From: Arthrobacter bambusae
Lineage (GTDB): Bacteria > Actinomycetota > Actinomycetes > Actinomycetales > Micrococcaceae
NCBI RefSeq assembly: GCF_030812595.1
Contig: NZ_JAUSSZ010000009.1
Span: 62,001-126,000 of the forward strand
Direction of reading: 5' to 3'
Length of the DNA: 64,000 nt
Below, in pieces: positions 47,638-56,497 of the stretch. Both the position numbers and the translations under genes were made by a program. The notes below the pieces were generated by a model that saw only the letters and a list, made by a program, of their open reading frames with translations, made no database searches and was not told the origin of the DNA. Position 1 is the stretch's first letter. Every line of letters starts with the position of its first letter.

Positions 47638-47829
47638 CTACGGCCACTCGATCTCCCGCTGCCAGGGGTACTCGATGGGTAGGTTGTCCGGGTCGGGAGG
47701 CTCGGGCAAACGGGGCCGCGTAGAGGAATCCGATTCTTGCCGATGCTTGTTCCTCTGTTGGTCCAGCTCATCCGGCCCTTGCCGGGAGTCGTCCCCCGGC
47801 CGGCGCTGCTGTGTACTTTCGAGCTTCAT
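47638..47829 (-). CDS. Small disordered hydrophilic protein
   Basis: 63 residues from ATG 47829, with CCCGAAGGAAGCACC upstream (a good site). Rich in Gln, Arg, Asp and Pro, low hydrophobicity, and a distinctive C-terminal tail NLPIEYPWQREIEWP. Possibly a small actinobacterial protein of unknown role. It follows 33 bases after the zinc-ribbon gene on the same strand and may be co-transcribed with it. Confidence 0.5.
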   Translation of the reverse strand: MKLESTQQRRPGDDSRQGPDELDQQRNKHRQESDSSTRPRLPEPPDPDNLPIEYPWQREIEWP

Positions 47830-47862
47830 GGTGCTTCCTTCGGGTAATGCCGCAAAGCGTGC

Positions 47863-48300
47863 CTAGGCGGGTATTTCCAACTCGAACCCGCAACTGCATC
47901 TCAGGACCTTGGTGTGGAGGAGGGCTTCCGGGGGAGAGCTGCGCAATCGGGGCCGGCCGGTCCGGGATGCCCCGAAGCGTCGCAGTGAGGTTTTCACTTC
48001 ACGGAGGGGTTCGCCGCAGTGAAAATAGTGTTTTCCGAACTCCAGCAGGCGGGGGCCATCCTGAATCCCCCGACGATTCAGGATGGCCCCCGCCTGCTGG
48101 ACGGTTGCTGCATGGCTGTAGGAAAGCCCGCAGGAAGTGCACGTGTAGAACACGGCAAGCTGTTGGGAAAGTCTTGGACCTTGGGCCTGGATTGATTCGA
48201 TGACCAGGTGTTTGTCTGTTCCACACGCGGCACACCAGAGGGGAGAGGTTCCTGGCTGATGCGGTTCGTGGGGAATCGCGGATTCGGAGACGGTCGACAC
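47863..48300 (-). CDS. Zinc-ribbon-like conserved protein (paralog 2)
   Basis: 145 residues from GTG 48300, with GGAGTTAGTCG directly before, nearly the same spacer as its paralog at 38808. The metal motifs are in the same order: CAAC (LWCAACGTDKH), CTSC (TCTSCGLSYSHAATV), HCGEP (YFHCGEP) and CSCGFELE at the end. The middle segment AGAILNRRGIQDGP also matches. No family name known to me. The pair suggests duplication of a redox or nucleic-acid factor. Confidence 0.7.
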   Translation of the reverse strand: MSTVSESAIPHEPHQPGTSPLWCAACGTDKHLVIESIQAQGPRLSQQLAVFYTCTSCGLSYSHAATVQQAGAILNRRGIQDGPRLLEFGKHYFHCGEPLREVKTSLRRFGASRTGRPRLRSSPPEALLHTKVLRCSCGFELEIPA

Positions 48301-48390
48301 CGACTAACTCCGAACCGGTAGCAGGTTTATGCTCATCAGGCAGCACCTTCACGTTGAGTGACGCGGCGCCCGGCTGCATGAGCGAAAACA

Positions 48391-48407
48391 GGCCGAAGTC
48401 TTCGGCC
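48391..48407. terminator. Short perfect palindrome
   Basis: GGCCGAAG T CTTCGGCC, 17 bases, in the space between the zinc-ribbon gene and the GAF-ANTAR gene. Could be a divergent-promoter operator or a weak hairpin; no T-run. Confidence 0.35.
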
Positions 48408-48557
48408 CTGTCCGGAAATTCTGCCCGGACTGTAGAAGAATTCTGCACTGCACGTCCCCGGTGCGCAAGGCCGGCGCCGTATTTGCCCAAGTGGTGGACT
48501 TCGCACTGGGAGCCTGTTTTTTCCTCCACTGGCGTCCCGTTGCTCGTAGACTAAGCC

Positions 48558-49295
48558 ATGGGCGAAATAGGTCTGAATGCCTCGGTAGCGGGGCACCTGC
48601 AGGATTTGGTCATCGACAGCGAAGACGTCGGCGGCTTCCTCGAAGACCTGGCGGTATACACGGCGTCGTCAGTGTCCGCGGCGCGCGGCCAGGACGTCCT
48701 GTGCGGGGTCACGTTGAGCCGGCGTCGCCGATCTATGACGGTTGCTGGAAGCACCCACGAAGCCCGCCTCATTGACGAAGTGCAGCAACTTTACGGGGAC
48801 GGGCCGTGCCTGGATGCGATGAGAACCGGGAAGTCCGTCCTCGTCCCGGACACCTCCGCGGACTCCCGGTGGCCTGAATATTGCACCGCGATAGCGGAAC
48901 GCGGTCACCTCGCCGTGCTCTGCGTGCCAATGGGCCTGGAAGAGGGCGCGACGGCGGCGATCAACCTTTTCGCCCCGCAGTGCGACGCCTTCGATGAGGC
49001 TTCCATCCGCAGCTGTGAGCAATTCGCAAGCCAAGCGGAAAAGGCCTTGCGGCTGGCGGTGAGGATCGGCGCCACGCAACAACGTGCGGAAGACCTCGAG
49101 CAGGCAATGCGTTCCCGGACCGCCATCGATCTGGCGACTGGCGTCATCATGGGCCAGAACAGGTGCAGCCAGGAGGAGGCCTTCAGGATTCTGACCAGGG
49201 CCTCAAATGGCAGGAACCAGAAGCTCAGGGAAGTTGCGGAATCACTCTTGCAGTCCTTGTCGAACGAAATGCCAGTGTCGCACTTCGAGGGGTAA
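48558..49295 (+). CDS. GAF-ANTAR antitermination regulator
   Basis: 245 residues. A GAF domain occupies about residues 20-160 (MTVAGSTHEARLIDEVQQLYGDGPCLDAMRTGKSVLVPD, then VLCVPMGLEEGATAAINLFA), followed by the ANTAR RNA-binding helices (LEQAMRSRTAIDLATGVIMGQNRCSQEEAFRILTRASNGRNQKLREVAESLLQ) with the conserved pattern R-x-x-I-xxA-xGxxM. In actinobacteria, GAF-ANTAR proteins bind nascent RNA hairpins to control termination in response to a small ligand. Target RNAs are not adjacent. No kinase or sensor gene is linked. Confidence 0.9.
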   Translation: MGEIGLNASVAGHLQDLVIDSEDVGGFLEDLAVYTASSVSAARGQDVLCGVTLSRRRRSMTVAGSTHEARLIDEVQQLYGDGPCLDAMRTGKSVLVPDTSADSRWPEYCTAIAERGHLAVLCVPMGLEEGATAAINLFAPQCDAFDEASIRSCEQFASQAEKALRLAVRIGATQQRAEDLEQAMRSRTAIDLATGVIMGQNRCSQEEAFRILTRASNGRNQKLREVAESLLQSLSNEMPVSHFEG

Positions 49296-49429
49296 GCGAC
49301 TCCCTGGCTGGACCCCGCGGTATTTTTGCCGCTCTCCACGCGGCCGTCCCGCATGCCTTTCGAATGTGCCGCTTCACCCGGCCGGGGTTGTTGTCCGGGG
49401 CCGAGGAGCCCGCCACTAAGCTGTGGCCC

Positions 49430-50047
49430 ATGGAAACAGTCGTCTGGTCCAAGCCGGAAAATGAGCGCGCCGGGACGCCGCTGCTTGTGATGATGCACGG
49501 GTACGGCACTGACGAGCAGCGAATGGCGGCTCTCTTCCCACAGCTCCCGGAAGACTTCACTTGCGCTGCGCTCCGTGGGCCCATGCCGATCGGCGACCAC
49601 TACGGCTGGTTCCTGCTTGATTACTTCCTGGCGAACGACTTTGCCGATGTCATCACCACCACCAACAAGGTGTTCGCCTGGATCGACTCCGTCAAAGGCA
49701 ACCACAGCAGCGTGAGCCTCCTGGGCTATTCCCAAGGTATGGCCATGGCCAGCACCCTCTTGCGGCTCCGTCCGGAAGGCTTCAAGGCGACAGTGGGCCT
49801 TTCAGGATTCGTGCTGGAAAACGACCTCCTGGCCCTCAGCGAATCCTTCGATTCACCGCCGCCCTTCTTCTGGGGCAGGGATAAGGCTGATCCCGTGATT
49901 TTCAGGGATGCCATTGAGCACACCGAGGAATGGCTCAACAAGAACATGGCTCTCACCGCGAGGACCTACCCCGGCATGGGACACCGGATCGCGGCCCGGG
50001 AAATGGCGGATGTCAGTGCGTTTTTGCGTTTTTACGTCCTTCGGTGA
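49430..50047 (+). CDS. Alpha/beta-hydrolase, carboxylesterase/phospholipase type
   Basis: 205 residues from ATG 49430 (METVVWSKPENE). Small esterase of the YpfH/Fph type. Features: strand LLVMMHGYGTDEQRM near residue 20 (oxyanion HGYGTDE), nucleophile Ser in LLGYSQGMAMA (G-x-S-x-G), Asp in the WGRDKADPVI segment and His in YPGMGHRIAAREM. Likely broad ester/lipid activity. Stands between the GAF-ANTAR and LacI genes on the same strand. Confidence 0.85.
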   Translation: METVVWSKPENERAGTPLLVMMHGYGTDEQRMAALFPQLPEDFTCAALRGPMPIGDHYGWFLLDYFLANDFADVITTTNKVFAWIDSVKGNHSSVSLLGYSQGMAMASTLLRLRPEGFKATVGLSGFVLENDLLALSESFDSPPPFFWGRDKADPVIFRDAIEHTEEWLNKNMALTARTYPGMGHRIAAREMADVSAFLRFYVLR

Positions 50048-50083
50048 GACCCGCGTCACATTTCCGCCGCTGGAATACGCCAC

Positions 50084-50115
50084 TTGATTGCCAAAATTGT
50101 TGATTGCCAAAATTG
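50084..50115. repeat. 16-bp perfect tandem duplication next to LacI operator
   Basis: Two adjacent copies of TTGATTGCCAAAATTG (50084-50099 and 50100-50115); the second copy ends inside the TGTAAGCGCTTACA operator. It could supply extra A/T-rich upstream promoter sequence or simply be a recent slippage. Confidence 0.7.
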
Positions 50116-50127
50116 TAAGCGCTTACA
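50114..50127. promoter_or_regulatory. LacI-type operator
   Basis: Perfect 14-bp palindrome TGTAAGCGCTTACA, the form bound by many LacI/GalR proteins (core with central CG), 69 bases before the regulator ATG 50196. Strong candidate for control of the lacI-pgmB-GH65 operon by the adjacent regulator. Confidence 0.8.
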
Positions 50128-50195
50128 CTCTTCTTCGGCGGTGCAAGGGTTGTGGCGCTAAATTCCAGTAGATGAAAGGGTTGAGGCCGTGTTGA

Positions 50196-51224
50196 ATGGT
50201 TAAGGCTCACCGCGTGACAATCCAGGACGTCGCCATTCTTTCCGGCCTGTCGATATGCACCGTTTCGCGCGCCCTGCGGAACCTGCCGAACGTGTCCGAA
50301 AAAGCACAGGCCAAAGTGGCCGATGCCGCCGCCAAGCTTGGCTACAAACCATCTTCCGCGGCAGCCCGGCTGGCCGGCGGAAGTACCCGTTCCATCGCCA
50401 TCATTGCTCCCACCGCCACGGCCTGGTTCTTCGCCCAGGCCGTCGAAGCGGCCGAGGAGGTGTTCGGAGACAGCGGTTTCGACACCGTCCTGATCAGCCT
50501 CCACGGCAAGTCAAGCGTCAAACGGAAGATCTTCGGCGACCTTCCCGGGCTTTCCCAACGCGTGGATGGCGTGTTGCTTCTCAACGTGGATTTGAGCGAA
50601 TCCGAGGTTGCCCTCCTGGCCGCGTCCGGCCTTGCAGTTGCGAGCGTGGGGATGACTTCCGTACCGTGGGATAACGTAGGAATTGACGACGAACTGGCGG
50701 CTTGGCGGGCCACCTCCCACCTGTTGGGGCTGGGCCATTGGGATCTGGCGGTGCTTTCCGGCCGCGAAACCCAAGAGAACTCGGTGCTGACGGCCAGCGA
50801 CAGGCTCAAGGGATTCAGCCGTGCGTTGAAAGACCATCACCTGACCGTTCATCCGGACTTGGTCATCAACTCGGACTCCACGATCGACGGTGGACGCAAA
50901 GCCATGAATGAACTCATTGCGCACCGAAGCCTCCCAACGGCAGTCTTCGCGCACTGCGATGAGGCGGCGTTCGGAGCGTTGATGGCCTTGCGTGAGCATG
51001 GACTGTCCGCCCCGAAGAATGTCTCGGTGATTGGAATCGATGACCATCCGATGAGCTGGTTCCTTGGCCTAAGTACGCTGGCTCAGCCAGTGGCGGACCA
51101 GGGGGCCTTCGCCGCCAACCTGCTGGTGGACCGGCTCCAAAATGCCGACGCCCCCCACGAACCCTCCAACCATTTCCTTGACACGAAGCTCATTGAACGC
51201 AAAACCACGCGCCGCCAGCGCTGA
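50196..51224 (+). CDS. LacI-family transcriptional regulator
   Basis: 342 residues. ATG 50196 has a poor ribosome site; the in-frame GTG starting VTIQDVAILSG (about 50214) is an alternative. N-terminal helix-turn-helix VTIQDVAILSGLSICTVSRALRNLPNVSEKA with hinge helix KPSSAAARLAGG, then the sugar-binding domain: IAIIAPTATAWFFAQAVEAAEE, the DGVLLLNVDLS strand and VIGIDDHPMSWFLGLSTLAQPV near the end. Likely represses this operon from the operator at 50114-50127 until a disaccharide or its phosphate is present. Confidence 0.92.
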   Translation: MVKAHRVTIQDVAILSGLSICTVSRALRNLPNVSEKAQAKVADAAAKLGYKPSSAAARLAGGSTRSIAIIAPTATAWFFAQAVEAAEEVFGDSGFDTVLISLHGKSSVKRKIFGDLPGLSQRVDGVLLLNVDLSESEVALLAASGLAVASVGMTSVPWDNVGIDDELAAWRATSHLLGLGHWDLAVLSGRETQENSVLTASDRLKGFSRALKDHHLTVHPDLVINSDSTIDGGRKAMNELIAHRSLPTAVFAHCDEAAFGALMALREHGLSAPKNVSVIGIDDHPMSWFLGLSTLAQPVADQGAFAANLLVDRLQNADAPHEPSNHFLDTKLIERKTTRRQR

Positions 51225-51241
51225 ACGGACCACTCCACACC

Positions 51242-51979
51242 ATGACTGATACCCGAGCCACCCAGAAGAACGCCTGGACGGGCGCCACCGCGCTCCTTTT
51301 CGACCTCGACGGCGTGCTGACGCCGACCGCCGTCGTGCACGAGCAGGCTTGGCAGGAACTCTTCGACGGGTACCTGGCCGAAACAGGCCATCCGGACGGC
51401 TATCAGGAAAGCGACTACTTCGACCACATCGACGGCAAGCCGCGCTTCGACGGCGTGCGGGATTTCCTCACCTCCCGTGGAATCACTTTGCCCGAAGGAC
51501 CCGCCGACGACGATCCCGCCAACACCAGCGTGCAGGGCCTGGGCAACCGGAAGAACCGTATCTTCAACGAGATTGTGGATTCGCGCGGCGTCGAGCCCTA
51601 CGCGGGCTCCGTGCGCTTCATCCACGCAGCCTTGGAGCTGGGACTCAAGCTCGCTGTCGTGTCATCCTCCCGCAACGCACCAGCCGTCCTGAAGGCGGCG
51701 GGACTGGACGGCTACTTCCCGGTGGTGGTGGATGGCCAGGTGGCTGCCGCCGTCGGGCTTCCCGGTAAGCCGGACCCGGCAACGTTCCGTTACGCGGCCG
51801 AGCTGCTGGACGTTCCCGCCGCGGGCTGCGTCGTCGTCGAGGATGCAGTGTCCGGCGTCCAGGCGGGGAACGCCGGGAACTTCCGCGCGGTGATCGGGGT
51901 GGACCGGGGGGCGGGCCACCAGACACTGCTCGACGCCGGAGCGACTTTCGTGGTCGATGACCTCGAAGATCTCCTATAA
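51242..51979 (+). CDS. pgmB: Beta-phosphoglucomutase (HAD superfamily)
   Basis: 245 residues, ATG 51242, 17 bases after lacI. Converts beta-D-glucose 1-phosphate to glucose 6-phosphate. HAD motifs: LLFDLDGVLT with nucleophile Asp21 and acid/base Asp23, motif II VVSSSRNAPAVL, Lys in GLPGKPDPATF and motif III VVEDAVSGVQAG. The cap domain (residues about 30-110) includes YFDHIDGKPRFDGVRDFLTSRGI, characteristic of beta-PGM. Coupled with the GH65 phosphorylase that follows (40 bases), which makes its substrate. Confidence 0.93.
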   Translation: MTDTRATQKNAWTGATALLFDLDGVLTPTAVVHEQAWQELFDGYLAETGHPDGYQESDYFDHIDGKPRFDGVRDFLTSRGITLPEGPADDDPANTSVQGLGNRKNRIFNEIVDSRGVEPYAGSVRFIHAALELGLKLAVVSSSRNAPAVLKAAGLDGYFPVVVDGQVAAAVGLPGKPDPATFRYAAELLDVPAAGCVVVEDAVSGVQAGNAGNFRAVIGVDRGAGHQTLLDAGATFVVDDLEDLL

Positions 51980-52019
51980 CCAAGCCGTTTCACCAGAAAC
52001 AGAAGGAACCCAACAGTCC

Positions 52020-54404
52020 ATGGCACTCATCAGCTCCGACCGGCTGCGCTTCCCCTGCGAACCGTGGAAGCTCGTGGAGAGCATCCACGTTCCCGGTGAC
52101 GCCGGTACGCTCGAAACCCTTTTCAGCCTCGGCAACGGCCACCTGGGCATCCGCGGCGCCCATTGGGCGGCAGCGGACAGCGAACTTCCCGGCACGTTCA
52201 TCAACGGTTTCCACGAGACGTGGGACATCAAGCACGCCGAGAACGCTTATGGCTTCGCCCGCACGGGACAGCGGATCGTCTACGTTCCCGACGCCAACAA
52301 CTTCAACGTCGTCATCGACGGCGAGCAGCTGAGCCTGGCAGAGTCCGCGGTGCGGAATTACCGCCGCAGCATCGACTTCGCCACGGGCGTGTACGAATGC
52401 GCCATCACGTGGGAGTGCCGTTCAGGGGCGATCGTCACCACGGTGGAGCGCCGCGCCGTCGGGTTCGAATCCAGGGGTTCCCTTGGCATCGAGCTGAGCC
52501 TCACCACGGACCGCCAGGTCTCTGCCGACATCACGTCCTTGGTCATCAATCGGCAGGACCAGCCCGTGGAGGACCAGTCGGCGCACGATCCCCGCCGCTC
52601 GGGCCGCCACGCCGGCCGGGTGTTGCTCCCGCTCCATCTCCAAGGCTCCGATGGATCCCTGCGCTTGGCCTGGGAAACCGCCGAATCCCGGCAGCGCATC
52701 GGCATGGCCGTGGACCACTGGATTTCCGCCGAAGTCCAGCCGTTCGAAACCGTGGTGGGGGAGGACGAGTCCTCGGTCCGCTACGTCATGGCCGTGAATG
52801 AGGGCGAGACGTTCCGCTTGGAGAAGAGCGTCAGCTACGTCGTCAACGGCGCCATCGCAAGCGCGGCGGAAGCGGGCGAGATCTTGGCGTCCGATGCCGA
52901 ATTGGGCCTCCTGCCGTTCGATGCGCTCCTGGCCGAAGGCGCAGCCCACTACCGCGATTACTGGTCTACCGCAGACATCACCATCGGCGGTCAGCCCGAG
53001 CAGCAACAGGCCGTCCGCTGGAGCCTTTTCCAGCTTGCCCAAGCCACAGCACGTGCCGGCGTCGCGGGCATTCCCGCCAAGGGCGTCAGCGGCTCCGGCT
53101 ACGAGGGCCACTATTTCTGGGACCAGGAGGTGTACCTCTTGCCGTACCTGACGTACACCAATCCCGTGGCTGCCCGGCAGGTCCTCGAATCACGCCACGC
53201 CATGCTTCCCGATGCCCGGATCCGGGCCAAGGAGCTGAGTGTGGAGGGCGCGCTGTTCCCCTGGCGCACCATCAACGGGCTTGAGGCCAGCGCGTATTAC
53301 GCCGCCGGCACCGCGCAGTTCCACATCGCCGCTGCGATTTCCTTCGCCGCCAACCGCTACCAGTGGGCCAGTGGCGACGCCAGCTTCCGCGCCGAGGTAG
53401 GCTCCGACCTGTTGATCGAAACGGCGCGCATGTGGGCTTCCTTGGGCTTCTTCGGCAAGGACGGACTGTTCCACATCCATGGCGTGACCGGTCCGGACGA
53501 ATACACCGCCGTGGTCAACGACAACCTCTACACCAATGTCATGGCCCGCTTTAACCTGCGGGCCGCCGCGGCGCTTGAGCACCCGGACGTGCCGGAAACC
53601 GAGCGCATGGTGTGGCAGCAGGCCGCCGCACGCATGTCCCTTCCCTACGATCCGGACATGCAGATCTACAGCCAGGACAACGACTTCATGACCCTGGAGC
53701 CGTGGGATTGGTCCACGCCGCGGTCCAAGTACCCGCTGCTGCTCAACTTCCACCCGTTGGTGATCTACCGGCACCAGGTCCTCAAGCAGGCGGACACGGT
53801 GCTGGCCATGTTCTTGCAGTGGCAAGACTTCACACCCGAGGAAAAGCAGCGCGCCTTCGACTTCTACGATCCCATCACCACCGGCGACTCCACCTTGTCC
53901 GCCTGCGTGCAGGGAATCATGGCGGCCGAGGTGGGCTACTCCGACATCGCGCTCAAGCACTTCACCGAGGCATTGTTCATCGACCTGGACAACACACACA
54001 ACAACACCGTTGACGGCGTGCACATCGCATCCACGGGCGGTATCTGGAGTTCCTTGGTGTGCGGCTTCGCCGGTATGCGGGACCAGGGCCAGGCCCTGCA
54101 CTTCGACCCGCGGCTGCCCGCCGGGTGGGACAGCCTGTCCTTCCGGTTACAGATCCGTGGGCGGCTGTTGTCCGTCGAGCTCCTTCCCGGGTCCATCAGC
54201 CTTGCGCTGGTTCCCGGTGCTGCCGGTTCAGCGGCCGACGTCGGTGCCGAGCCCCTGGAGCTGAGCGTGCGCGGTGAGCGGATCGTCGTCGGCGTCGAGA
54301 GGGTCACTGTGCCCCTCGACGAAGTGCCGATCCCCGAACCGTCGATCTTCCCGAGCCTCTTCCCGACGGCGGGGCTTCCGGTGATCGGAAACGCGCGGGT
54401 CTGA
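52020..54404 (+). CDS. GH65 family disaccharide phosphorylase
   Basis: 794 residues from ATG 52020; the frame extends upstream but overlaps pgmB. Splits an alpha-linked disaccharide with phosphate to glucose and beta-glucose 1-phosphate. Features: N-terminal beta-sandwich (ETLFSLGNGHLGIRGAHWAA), the linker, and the (alpha/alpha)6 barrel with the SGYEGHYFWDQEVYLLPYL segment and the catalytic acid Glu494 in GVTGPDEYTAVVNDN. The nearest well-known activities are maltose, trehalose and kojibiose phosphorylase; the sequence does not settle which. pgmB downstream of a LacI gene fits. No transporter is linked here. Confidence 0.9.
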   Translation: MALISSDRLRFPCEPWKLVESIHVPGDAGTLETLFSLGNGHLGIRGAHWAAADSELPGTFINGFHETWDIKHAENAYGFARTGQRIVYVPDANNFNVVIDGEQLSLAESAVRNYRRSIDFATGVYECAITWECRSGAIVTTVERRAVGFESRGSLGIELSLTTDRQVSADITSLVINRQDQPVEDQSAHDPRRSGRHAGRVLLPLHLQGSDGSLRLAWETAESRQRIGMAVDHWISAEVQPFETVVGEDESSVRYVMAVNEGETFRLEKSVSYVVNGAIASAAEAGEILASDAELGLLPFDALLAEGAAHYRDYWSTADITIGGQPEQQQAVRWSLFQLAQATARAGVAGIPAKGVSGSGYEGHYFWDQEVYLLPYLTYTNPVAARQVLESRHAMLPDARIRAKELSVEGALFPWRTINGLEASAYYAAGTAQFHIAAAISFAANRYQWASGDASFRAEVGSDLLIETARMWASLGFFGKDGLFHIHGVTGPDEYTAVVNDNLYTNVMARFNLRAAAALEHPDVPETERMVWQQAAARMSLPYDPDMQIYSQDNDFMTLEPWDWSTPRSKYPLLLNFHPLVIYRHQVLKQADTVLAMFLQWQDFTPEEKQRAFDFYDPITTGDSTLSACVQGIMAAEVGYSDIALKHFTEALFIDLDNTHNNTVDGVHIASTGGIWSSLVCGFAGMRDQGQALHFDPRLPAGWDSLSFRLQIRGRLLSVELLPGSISLALVPGAAGSAADVGAEPLELSVRGERIVVGVERVTVPLDEVPIPEPSIFPSLFPTAGLPVIGNARV

Positions 54405-54418
54405 TTAGCCGAACGGTT

Positions 54419-55729
54419 CTACGCGGGACGAGGACGGGCCTCCTCGTCCCGCGGAACGTGGTTCAGAAGAAAGTCCTCGATGGCGTCCGCCGCTGCGGGC
54501 GCGCCCCCGGAACCGCGGACGCGCGCCTTCATCGCCTCGAGGTTGCCGCGGATCGCCTGATCTTCGCTGACCTCGATGACCGTCTCCCGGATCAGTTCGG
54601 CGGAAAGCCCCTCCTGGGGGAGCCGCCGTCCGAGTCCCAGGTCCTCCACCCGGCGTGCATTGGCATGCTGTTCAGGCTGCAACGGGAAGGCCACCAACGG
54701 CACCCCGAAATAGAGTGCCTCCATGGTCGAATTCATCCCGGTGTGGGAGAGGAAAGCGCCGGCGTGGGGTAGGACTTCCAGCTGGGGAAAGAAGGGGCGC
54801 ACCTCGACGTTTTCCGGAATCTCCCCCAGCTCGGACTCCTCGACGCGCTCTCCGATTGCCATGGCAACCTGCCAGCGGGTGCCCGCGAACGCTTCCACGC
54901 ACATCCGGAAGAAATCCGGGCGATCATTTAGCGGCGTGGTGCCCAGCGAGACGAACAACAGCGGACTGTCCAACACCTTGGGCTGCCAGGCTTCCTCTTT
55001 GCCCCGCAGGCCAAGGCAGGGGCCCACGAAGTGGAACCTCGCATCGAAGGTCTCTCCCGAAGGCTGGAATTCCCTCGGAATGAAGGAGATATTCAACGAC
55101 GCGGGAGGGCCTCCCATGAATTGCAGATGACCCACCCCGTGCTCCGCCGCTAAATCGTTGATCCGTTGGGCGGCCTGTTTCCAGGCCTCGACCACGCCTG
55201 GCGACGGCGGGCCGGGCATCAGGTCCCGCATCGAGAAATGTTCATTGGTGGCGTAGCTCGGAAGCAAAGCAATATCCGGCAAGGCCAGCTTCGCGGCTGC
55301 CATCTTCCCTGAGATCGTCATGGCGTCGTAGGCCACCCCGTCGGGCGGGTCCTCGGCTAGCCGGGCAAGCAGCTTAGGAAACTCTTCCCTTGCGCCTTTG
55401 AGGATCCGCTCCAGCAGTCCCGACATCATTCCGGACGGCATGCCGGCGAACATTCCCGCCATCGGTGACGGCGCCGGACCACCCTCCACCGGCGCCGGAG
55501 CGCCCTCCGACCGTGCCTGGCCATCAGCCGAACGCGTTCGCGGGGGGAGGAAGGCCGCCAGGTCCTCTCCACTGGGAAAGAACGCGGCGCCGGCGGATTC
55601 AACGGCCTTGGCGTACTTCGCCGACGTGGCATACGTGACCCGGTGGCCCCTGCGAACCAGCTCGGCCACCACCGGCAATGTCGGGTTCACATGGCCAGCC
55701 GCAGGCAAGCAAATGAAGGTTATGTGCAT
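54419..55729 (-). CDS. MGT-like macrolide/glycoside glycosyltransferase (GT1)
   Basis: 436 residues from ATG 55729 (MHITFICLPAAGHVNPTLPVVAELVRRGHRVTY). GT1 fold: the N-terminal acceptor-binding domain begins with the HVNPTLPV motif; the C-terminal donor domain has VSLGTTPLNDRPDFFRMCVEAFAG and the SHTGMNSTMEALYFGVPLVAFPLQPEQHANARRVEDLGLG signature of UDP/TDP-sugar binding. Likely glycosylates a small molecule (e.g. an antibiotic) to inactivate or export it. A Gly/Ser/Pro-rich internal stretch (about residues 68-105) is longer than in most relatives. Convergent with the GH65 gene. Confidence 0.88.
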   Translation of the reverse strand: MHITFICLPAAGHVNPTLPVVAELVRRGHRVTYATSAKYAKAVESAGAAFFPSGEDLAAFLPPRTRSADGQARSEGAPAPVEGGPAPSPMAGMFAGMPSGMMSGLLERILKGAREEFPKLLARLAEDPPDGVAYDAMTISGKMAAAKLALPDIALLPSYATNEHFSMRDLMPGPPSPGVVEAWKQAAQRINDLAAEHGVGHLQFMGGPPASLNISFIPREFQPSGETFDARFHFVGPCLGLRGKEEAWQPKVLDSPLLFVSLGTTPLNDRPDFFRMCVEAFAGTRWQVAMAIGERVEESELGEIPENVEVRPFFPQLEVLPHAGAFLSHTGMNSTMEALYFGVPLVAFPLQPEQHANARRVEDLGLGRRLPQEGLSAELIRETVIEVSEDQAIRGNLEAMKARVRGSGGAPAAADAIEDFLLNHVPRDEEARPRPA

Positions 55730-55751
55730 AGCGCCGCTAACAGTGGATGTT

Positions 55752-56465
55752 TCATTTGGAAAAGTCGGTGCCATGAACACTGCGTCGGCGCGATTTCAGC
55801 CCGGTCTCCAACTTGGTCCGTACCTCGCGCTTCACACGGGCGGCAAGCTCGGTCTCGTGCATTTCAAGGAAAGCCCGGACAGCACGTGGATCCCACGGCA
55901 CCAAGGACCGCAGCGCCCAGCTGACTGCCTTGACCACAGTGTCGTCTCGATCGTTGATCAAGATGCCGACGACGGCGAGCGTCCTTTGCGTATCGCCCGT
56001 TCCCCACCGGGACCTCGTGTTGAGGACGGTAGTGGAGACAAGCGCTATGCGCCGCCACCAACGGTCCGGGCTCCGCGCCAAGCCGTCAACGTCGGTGTCC
56101 GAGATGAGGCCTTCGCGCCACGCGGGACCCACCAACACGGTCGCGAAGGCATCGGCCTGGCCCCAGGTATCGATGCCTTGTCCCAAGTATTCAAGGCGGG
56201 CCGGTGTGAGTTCAGCGAAAGCAGCCTGATGGGCATTGATGAACTCCCAGCCCTCCCAGGCAAAGCCCGCCTGTACGAGCCCTTCGGCGAGATTGAAGAC
56301 GACGGCGGCGTCCATTGCGGCGATTTCCGCCGAAACCCTGCGGCGGACTGCGCGGAAGCTCGCGGCGTCGTGCTTCTCCAAAGCGCGCAATTCCTCAAGG
56401 ACACGCGCCAACAATTGCCCCGGTTGAGTATCCCCTGGGGAGATGAGCATCCCGTGCGAAGCCAC
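55752..56465 (-). CDS. AlkD-like HEAT-repeat DNA alkylation repair protein
   Basis: 237 residues; GTG 56465 is the frame start, and ATG 56450 (MLISPGDTQPG) is also possible. Predicted helical repeats throughout (RVLEELRALEKHDAASFRAVRR, FNLAEGLVQAGFAWEGWEFINAH, LEYLGQGIDTWGQADAF, SPDRWWRRIALVSTTVL, VVKAVSWALRSLVPWDPRAVRAFLE). The WGQAD and DRWWRR segments match those of AlkD-type DNA glycosylases that remove N3- and N7-alkylpurines. Its stop lies 23 bases upstream of the glycosyltransferase start, on the same strand. Confidence 0.8.
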   Translation of the reverse strand: MASHGMLISPGDTQPGQLLARVLEELRALEKHDAASFRAVRRRVSAEIAAMDAAVVFNLAEGLVQAGFAWEGWEFINAHQAAFAELTPARLEYLGQGIDTWGQADAFATVLVGPAWREGLISDTDVDGLARSPDRWWRRIALVSTTVLNTRSRWGTGDTQRTLAVVGILINDRDDTVVKAVSWALRSLVPWDPRAVRAFLEMHETELAARVKREVRTKLETGLKSRRRSVHGTDFSK

Positions 56466-56497
56466 TTCCGGCCCCCGATTTCGCAGGCTGAACGCTA

